The notes under the pieces: model-generated
Databases searched by the model: none
What the model saw: the letters and a program-made list of their open reading frames with translations, nothing else
Told to the model about the DNA's origin: nothing
Position numbers and translations under genes: made by a program
NCBI GenBank assembly: GCA_023213395.1
Contig: CM041465.1
Coordinates: forward strand, 27,535,741-27,599,740
Direction: 5' to 3'
Source: Cycas panzhihuaensis
Lineage: Eukaryota > Cycadophyta
Length of the DNA stretch: 64,000 nt
Shown: piece after piece, positions 57,923-64,000 of the stretch
Layout: every line of letters begins with the position of its first letter
How positions within the stretch are numbered: the stretch's first letter is position 1

Positions 57923-60205
57923 TCAAGGTTAAATTCTTGAAGGCATTATTATAAAACCTTATACATATTATCATTTATCTTGTCAATTTTTTGTTATGCC
58001 TACTTTGTGACCTATTCTCTTGAGGGATTATTTTAAGTTATATGAAACCATCTTATGCATATTTTTTATGGGATTGTTATCACATTTTGAGGATATTTAT
58101 AGATGTTTTGAAGCCTATGTAAGTTGCTCAAGTGGGTATTTTATATACATGTGTTACGAAAATAATATCACATACAAGTTCTTCATGGTGAAGTCCATAA
58201 AAAATCCTTTGTGTAAATTCTAATTTCTATATAACTGTCTCCTTTACATGTTAGTGGATAGATTATAATAGGAATCATTAACAATAGTTAAGAGAGTCCC
58301 TTCTTGTTATTCAAAGGCCATAAGTGACTCCACATTTTAAAAGGATGTGCAGATTTACAAGTGAACAAAGGTCAAAATATATTTTTGCTCATATACAATC
58401 TTCTTATGTTGCTTACTATATTGAAAAAATTAAAAAAAAAGTGTATTTATGGCCTTCAATATTTGGCCTATGTTTTTATGTTAAAAAAAAAGGGTTGTCA
58501 AGTTTCTCTATTTATAAGTAGCCAAGTTACCAAATTTATAGAGAGAAGGATTGTTAGTGTAACTATAGATGAAGATATTTTAGGATGGAAGCTTATTATA
58601 GATGATGTTTTTCAAACTCCTACTTACTCAGACCTTCTCTATAACATGGTATTAGACTGGACCTTAAATATCTACAAAATGACACTATAAGCATCTTGCT
58701 CAAGGTAGTGAATATGAGTTTCCATATCACTTTGTTATCTTTCATACTAAATTCCTTGTATAACATACCTCTTATTTCTAGAACCTCATCCTCTTGGTAT
58801 CTAACTTATATAAGGAGGAGGAAGATCTTCATTTATTCTACTATTATTAGATTCACCATAATCCATAGCTTTTCAGCACCTTTTAAATGTCCATCATAAT
58901 TTGAAGCACTCTAAAGATTCCCCAACCAACTCTATTAAAGAATCACTTGGAGGAAGCTCTATTAAAGAATCACTTGGAGGAAGGATTTTTTATCATGCTA
59001 AGGACCTGAAAGTTGTAGGTTTTTGAAGTTACAATTGATTTGTATTAATCCTTATGCTTACTCCATTTGGTCTGGGGGATCCCTTGGAAGGTCTTATAAT
59101 CAATTCTACTATGTTTTGATACTAGTTTAGGCTATGAGGCATGACAATCTTAGTAATACCTAATGCCACTCTTTTCTAAGTTTTTACTACTATATTAAAG
59201 TTCTTTAAAGCCTATGTAACACATCAAGAATATAGGTGTGCTTAAAGTGAAAACCTCAGTTGAGAACAAAGTGTACTAGGGCAAAGCAGACTTGACTCTC
59301 GAGAGGGTTGATAACCTAGTTCTCCCAAACAATATAGCCTTGGCTACATAGTCACAACCTATGGTTTTGTAGAACATCAGAGCATAGAAACCCGAGGCTT
59401 TCTTAATCTAGAGAATACCCTTTAATATAAAAGTCAAGATGTCCAGTTATCATTTAGAGGAAAGTGAGTTATGAAGCTTAGTTTCTAAACGATCTGAATG
59501 TAAATCTTATATAAACTTGTAAAACAAATGATGGTGATCATTCTAGTAGAATGAATGATGGTGATTAATATTTTTTTGCATTTACAAAATGGATTTAATC
59601 AACTTTGATAATGATTTTAGTTTAGTCCAACCCCCTTATGCCTTAACCCTTGGTCACATGGAGGTACTACATGACTAGCATCTAGCTAATAAAAGGGGCA
59701 AAACCCTCATTTTTTAGATTTTATGGAGTCCCTATAGTATTTTCTACTATAACTTGAGCTAGGAAGCTTTGCTTTCAATCCTGTTAGTTGTGTTGGATTT
59801 GTAATAGAGAGATATTTCATATGATATTATTTGGAGCTATTTTTATGTAGAAAATTTAGTTAAAATTTAAAATTTTATATTTTTCTTTATTTTTCTAATC
59901 TTCTTTAGGTATATATATGTATTTTCAAAGCTCCATGATATGATGTACCCCAAATGGTGGGAATACCATGTACTAAGGTCTTATTTTTAGCTTTAGAGAA
60001 CCTATTGAGTTTCATTTTGAGTTTAATTATATGAGAGAGAGTAATTCATATAATATTTGAGTCACATCAATCTTTTGAGTCATGTATTAACATTATTACT
60101 AGTTATTTACCCATAGAGGCATGATGTAAGGCCATGTTGGCATGATGTAAAGCCCAAAGAGGCATGTTTTTAACCTATGAGATGATTTGGGTGTATAAAT
60201 CCCTT
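57923..60205 (+). other. ElF internal region
   Basis: Open stretches at 58020-58223, 58324-58521, 58361-58690 and 58696-58899 have no known motif and are AT-driven. A 27-bp direct tandem pair (CTCTATTAAAGAATCACTTG plus GAGGAAG) lies at 58930-58956 and 58957-58983. The stretch may be a decayed gag-pol or non-coding filler of a non-autonomous element. Confidence 0.5.
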
Positions 60206-60656
60206 TTAAAACTACTTGCATTCTCATATAAGCAAGGAGTGGGACTATTTTACAACTACTCTTACTGGCATTGATAGAATCATGTACATAAAGGAATCTC
60301 CTATTCAATTAGTGGTTGCAACAACTAGCGACCCATGCATTCTAATAGTTGGCATTCTCTTCATATGGATATCCATTGCTTATTATACTATTATAGTAGG
60401 TTATGATTCAACATATTTGAAGACTTGCCATTTTTTATTTAAAGACTGCTTAAATTCTTATATAAGTAAGGGATGGGACCATTTTATAACTACTCTTGTT
60501 AGCACCAATTTAACCATATATGCAAAGGTAGTTTCTACTCAACTAGTGGTTGTAATAACTAGTTACCCATGCATTTCGATAGATGGAATTTATTTCATAT
60601 GGACATCAATATCTCTTTATACTATTGCAATAGAATTTGATCAAGCTTTCATTTGA
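60206..60656 (+). repeat. ElF duplicated 234-bp module within one open frame
   Basis: Two copies 234 bp apart (for example TTCTCATATAAG at 60221 and TTCTTATATAAG at 60455). The period is 78 codons, and one 146-codon frame (60216-60656) is open through both. The repeated protein words are ISK(E/G)WD(Y/H)F.TTL, QLVV..TS.PCI and (L/Y)FIW(I/T)SI. The protein is not recognised. Hydrophobic parts could be membrane segments or just T-rich composition. Confidence 0.65.
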
Positions 60657-60719
60657 AAACTCAAGAATTATTATTTGATGTGATAATCCATTATGTAATT
60701 AACTATTATAAGGGGAAAA

Positions 60720-60993
60720 TGTTAAGTGTAATACCCAATTATATAATTACCCTCATGTAATCTATCTCTATATTATTTATATTTTATATTTGAGGTTGTA
60801 GACCACACAAAGATTTATGCCACCTCCAGATTATCCAATGAGATTCTCTCACTAATGGTGAGTATGTACTATAAGTATGTACACTGTCATTCTTTCTAAT
60901 TTAAGTTTTGGCCAATTATCCATATTTGGTGTTCATTTGTATCTTTAACTCATAATTATTTTTAATATGTATTGCATATTTTAAATTCTAACA
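60720..60993 (+). repeat. ElF 3' LTR
   Basis: It starts TGTTAAGTGTAATAC and ends TTCTAACA. A piece of about 35 bp present at about 57817-57851 in the 5' LTR is missing here. Confidence 0.9.
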
Positions 60994-60998
60994 AAAAT

Positions 60999-61193
60999 AT
61001 TGAGATGATTACCAGCCTCATCTCTATCACTTATCTTAAGTGAATACAACTTTTTTTTAGAGAAATAACTTATTCACTATGGACTTTATCTTATATAAAG
61101 CCACTAACTTATTCTGCAGATCCTTAGCCATAATTTATAAGTAAATGTTTAATAACACCATATTTGGAATGTTTCCTCTAAAAAATTTAACCT
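60999..61193 (-). pseudogene. CopG2 gag N-terminal part
   Basis: The minus strand reads AKDLQNKLVALYKIKSIVNK, then LF and a stop, and ends NHLNI next to the ElF insertion. The next gag residues (NTLVCQL) are on the other side of ElF at about 57590. This is the copia gag pattern LW..L..LY..KS..NKLFL..KL..L....G....HLN.FN.L. The left part is cut by the ChrH LTR at 61194. Confidence 0.8.
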
Positions 61194-61499
61194 TGTAGAT
61201 GTAGACGAACAAAAGTAAAGGTAAAATAACATAAGTTTGTAAATAGATCACCAAAAGGAAGTACCAAAGTACTTTCTCTTTAAGATAATAATACTCAATA
61301 ATGCTTACAAGTAGAGCTCAACCCTTTATATAAGTATGCGAGGGTCTTCTTCCTTATGATATTATCAATGACCTTAACAGCCTTACATCTTATTAGACAA
61401 CTTAGTAGTCCATGCACAAATCTTAATAGCTAATATCAATCCTTAACATTTTAGTAACTCTCATTTACTAGTGCTTGAAAAAGGTAGGGTTACATTATA
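61194..61499 (-). repeat. ChrH 3' LTR
   Basis: On the minus strand it starts TATAATGTAACCCTACC, which fits a TGTAATGTAACCC-type chromovirus LTR, and ends CATCTACA. A TATA-like CTTATATAAAGGG lies at about 61342-61330. No second copy is in the window, so the ends are inferred. Confidence 0.7.
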
Positions 61500-61516
61500 G
61501 CCCCCCTCCTTTGAGA
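61500..61516 (-). other. ChrH polypurine tract
   Basis: The minus strand reads CAAAGGAGGGGGGC before the LTR start. Confidence 0.78.
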
Positions 61517-61519
61517 CAC

Positions 61520-62900
61520 TAAGTCCTCATAGCATTAGAGATGAGGATATTATTGGATGAACTTATTAGATTCCTATGCTACTTCATGTACATCATAACT
61601 GACCTACTATACTAAGTGCTTAGAAATAGTATAATTCTAGAGGTAGAACTAGTAGCTAGTAAGGATTTTATCTAATGGAATTATAAGAGTTTACTCCTTC
61701 GAGATAATGGATAGGGTGGTGTAGGGTGTAACTTTAGTTCCAAGGTACTTTTTTGGGCAAGAAACATGGAAAACGTTATGGATATTGGTGTTCAGGAGGA
61801 GTTCAAGGGCGTAGGAAACTTCACCAATTTTGTGGAGGACTTTATAAGGGCCATAGTAATGGGGGCTTAGTTTATGCCTTTTGTGTGACTTGAGAGACTA
61901 GTGCTTATAGGGTTGGAGGCATAGGAATACTAGATCTCCAATGTCAAAGGATCAGTTAGATTATTGGTAGTCAACAAGTTGTTTCATTTAATTTTGAGAA
62001 GCAACCAGATTTTGTCAAAGGGTATGGGGGATTAGGTCCATCTCTTGAAGCTTTTGTTGTAAAGAAGCTTTTCAAAAGTTTGTGACTAGGTATGGTGGGA
62101 AGGAGGGTAATAACCATAGAGGGCTAAGAAAAGGGACATACTAATAGTAGAATGGTGAGAGGAGTTGTACTAATACTCTACCTGGGAGAGCTAAGAGGTC
62201 TACTTAGCTTAGTATTCAGAGGTAAAGTAGCATAGATAACTTTCTAAAGTTTTGTTTGGGACCTCAGATTGGCCATCTCTTTGTGGGTGGTAGGCAAAAC
62301 TCATGTTAAATGAGGTTTTAATATCCTTAAAGAGTTCTTGCTAAAAAGAGCTGGTAAACTTGGGGTCTTGATCACAAATAATTGATGGAGGGAAGCCATG
62401 AAGGCAAAATATGAATTGGATATATAGGTCGGTAAGGTGAGAGGATGTATATAAGGTATGAATATGGAGAAAGTTTGAGTACTTAGTTAATTGGTCAATG
62501 ATTACCCAAATGGATTCAAACCTAGTAGATGAAGGTAAACCCATGATAAAGTCCATAGCAATATCCTACCACTTGTCTTAAGGAATATTTAGTGGTTGGA
62601 GAAGTCTAAGAAGGGCTATGGTATCAATTTTATTTCATTAACATCTATCACATTCTAATATAAAAGTGAATATTTTAGTTTTCATATGGGGCCAAAAGAA
62701 ATCTATGCAGATTTGATGATAAGTTTTATCAAACCCTAAGTGGCCTTTAAGAGGAAAAGAGGAGTATTCCATTAGGATTCTAGGTATGAATGAGGAGGAT
62801 GTATGGATAAAGATGTAATTTTAATAGAGTAGATGGTTATTAAAGGTTGACCAACCTTTATGGGTAAAATCTTTTTTACTCTAATTAGGGTAGTCAGGCT
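61520..62900 (-). pseudogene. ChrH integrase and chromodomain remnant
   Basis: The core is open at 62556-62341: MDFIMGLPSSTRFESIWVII, DQLTKYSNF and LHGFPPSIICDQDPKFTSSF, the chromovirus pattern of DFI.GLP...G...I.V.VDRLTK and S..DP.F. The C-terminal barrel near 61870-61730 reads LSPHYYGPYKVLHKIGEVSY, then VFHVS and KKYLG. A degraded chromodomain tail (FIQ.YPHL..EDLVSQRRG) is at about 61590-61510. The chromodomain would direct insertion to marked chromatin. Stops are present. Confidence 0.82.
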
Positions 62901-64000
62901 AGGCCTAGTTTTCAACCTATAGTTCATCAAGACAAAGAGGTTGGGGTTTGCTTATGGCATAGAGGCTTGGGTTGGGGGTAATATCATCAGGGTGGATACA
63001 TGAAAGGGCATCTATGACTATATTGTCTTTGCCCTTTCAAATACTTATAGATGGTGATCCTACTTAGCTTATTCTTTCTATAAGACTAGTTGATCCAACA
63101 GATTATGGAGGCTATGATGATCTATGAGAATAGTGAATTTGGACCCTAAGAGGTATTGCCACCACTTATCAATAGCGTGAAGAATAACATTTATCTCCTT
63201 CTAATATATAGAGAGACAAAGTTCATGTTGTTTTAATTTTTAGTTCTCAAATGCAATGGGATAAGAGTCTTGCATCAGGATTGCACCTAGTCCAAATCCT
63301 AAGGCATCGCATTCAAGTTAGAAAGGTCAATTGAAGTTAGGAGTGATGATGATTAGGGTGGAGGTCATTACAACTTTAATATGAGAAAAGGCAACATCAG
63401 TTTCTAGAGACCATTGAAAGATATCTTTACGAAGGAGGTTAGTTAAAGGGGCTGTGAGGGTGATGTAGTTATACACAAACCACTAGTAGAATCTTATAAG
63501 CCTAAGGAATGCTTATAGTTGGGTAAGGGTGGTGTGTGTTGGCCAAATTATGATGATAGGCATTTTATCGAGTTCCACATATACCCCTTCTGATGAGATG
63601 ATATATCCCAAGTATGTGAGTTTAGGTTGGCCAAACTTAAACTTAGATAATTTCTAGGTGTTGGATGTGGTGGTCTAGGCAGACATTATAAATAAGGATG
63701 TCATCAAAGAAGACTATGACAAATTTTTAGAGGTAGGGGCTAAAGATTTTATTTGTAAGGGCTTTAAAAGTTGTAGGGGTATTACAAAGGCTAAAAGACA
63801 TAGCACAAAACTCAAAGTGACCATGATGTATTCAAAATGCTATCTTATAGCAATCTGCTAAGGTAATTGGGATTTGGTAGTAATCAGACTAAAGGTCTAG
63901 CTTATAAAAAAGAGTCACGTCATGGATTTTGTCCAACATGTAAGGGGTGAGGAACTTATTTTTTATGGCAATTTTATTTAGTTCTCTATAATTAACACAG
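62901..64000 (-). pseudogene. ChrH reverse transcriptase and RNase H, partial
   Basis: The last bases on the minus strand start the RT motif CVNYRELNKI. DKIHDVTLF, a segment near 63835 (GHFEF then the equivalent of PFGL.NAP.TFQ) and the catalytic FDDILIYNV (about 63720-63695) follow. RNase H traces are at 63250-63050, ending in a QYLLG..F.I..DH.SL-like segment. Many stops. The N-terminal part of RT, protease and gag are outside the window. Confidence 0.8.

Larger units (their letters stand above)
57601..60993 (+). mobile_element. ElF, 3.4-kb LTR element without recognisable pol
   Basis: LTRs at 57601-57910 (310 bp) and 60720-60993 (274 bp, with an internal deletion of about 35 bp) enclose 2.8 kb. 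A primer site TAGTATTAGAGC (57911) and a polypurine tract AAGGGGAAAA (60710-60719) are in the correct places for a plus-strand element. The flanks AAAAC (57596-57600) and AAAAT (60994-60998) fit one 5-bp target site. CopG2 gag continues on both sides, which proves insertion. No RT, integrase or gag domain was recognised. Confidence 0.88.
61194..64000 (-). mobile_element. ChrH, chromovirus (Ty3/gypsy), 3' half
   Basis: The 3' LTR is at 61194-61499, preceded on the minus strand by a polypurine tract, and by chromodomain, integrase, RNase H and RT sequence running off the right edge. Domain order RT-RNaseH-INT-chromodomain marks a chromovirus. It appears inserted in CopG2 gag, with AACCT at 61189-61193 as possible target flank. 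The other end is outside the window. Confidence 0.85.

Overview
The window is plant nuclear DNA with no host gene that I can recognise. It is AT-rich and consists almost entirely of LTR retrotransposons and their fragments, nested in one another and heavily decayed by point mutation. Signs of a plant origin are the initiator-Met tRNA primer sites (TGGTATCAGAGC), plant-type Ty1/copia and Ty3/gypsy proteins, long-LTR gypsy elements of Tat-like type, a chromovirus, a TRIM, and a plant mobile domain (PMD) reading frame. A vascular plant with a large, repeat-rich genome fits best. The species cannot be read from the sequence.

Left part, 1-5949: the 5' portion of a minus-strand copia element (CopA: integrase, protease, gag, 3-kb leader, primer site, 5' LTR). 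A 1.05-kb solo-LTR-like insertion with a 5-bp target duplication sits in its leader. Then comes unassigned DNA and a field of tandem repeats, probably the 5' LTR of an outer plus-strand gypsy element (GyD).

Centre, about 7-51 kb: a nest four elements deep. GyD (gag-pol at 43.9-50.9 kb) is split by plus-strand copia CopC (10183-43748, perfect TTCAC duplications). CopC is split by minus-strand gypsy GyG (12374-38367, two LTRs of about 3.2 kb). The 5' LTR of GyG is split by minus-strand copia CopB (27732-35376, TAAGA/TAAGG). LTR-pair divergence counted by eye rises outward (CopB about 7%, GyG about 13%, CopC about 18%), as the nesting requires. GyG carries, beyond gag-PR-RT-RNaseH-INT, a 2-kb region with a plus-strand (antisense) PMD-like reading frame ending in a coiled coil, and a second, archaeal-type RNase H next to its 3' LTR.

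Right part, 51.2-64 kb: a 5'-truncated copia (CopE) whose polypurine tract is interrupted by an intact-structure 358-bp TRIM; an unassigned AT-rich stretch; a minus-strand copia remnant (CopG2) whose gag is split by a 3.4-kb plus-strand LTR element (ElF) with no recognisable pol; and the 3' half of a minus-strand chromovirus (ChrH) running off the right edge.

No reading frame here looks able to make a functional full-length protein. Most stops look like C-to-T (or G-to-A) transitions of Gln and Arg codons, consistent with decay of methylated, silenced DNA.
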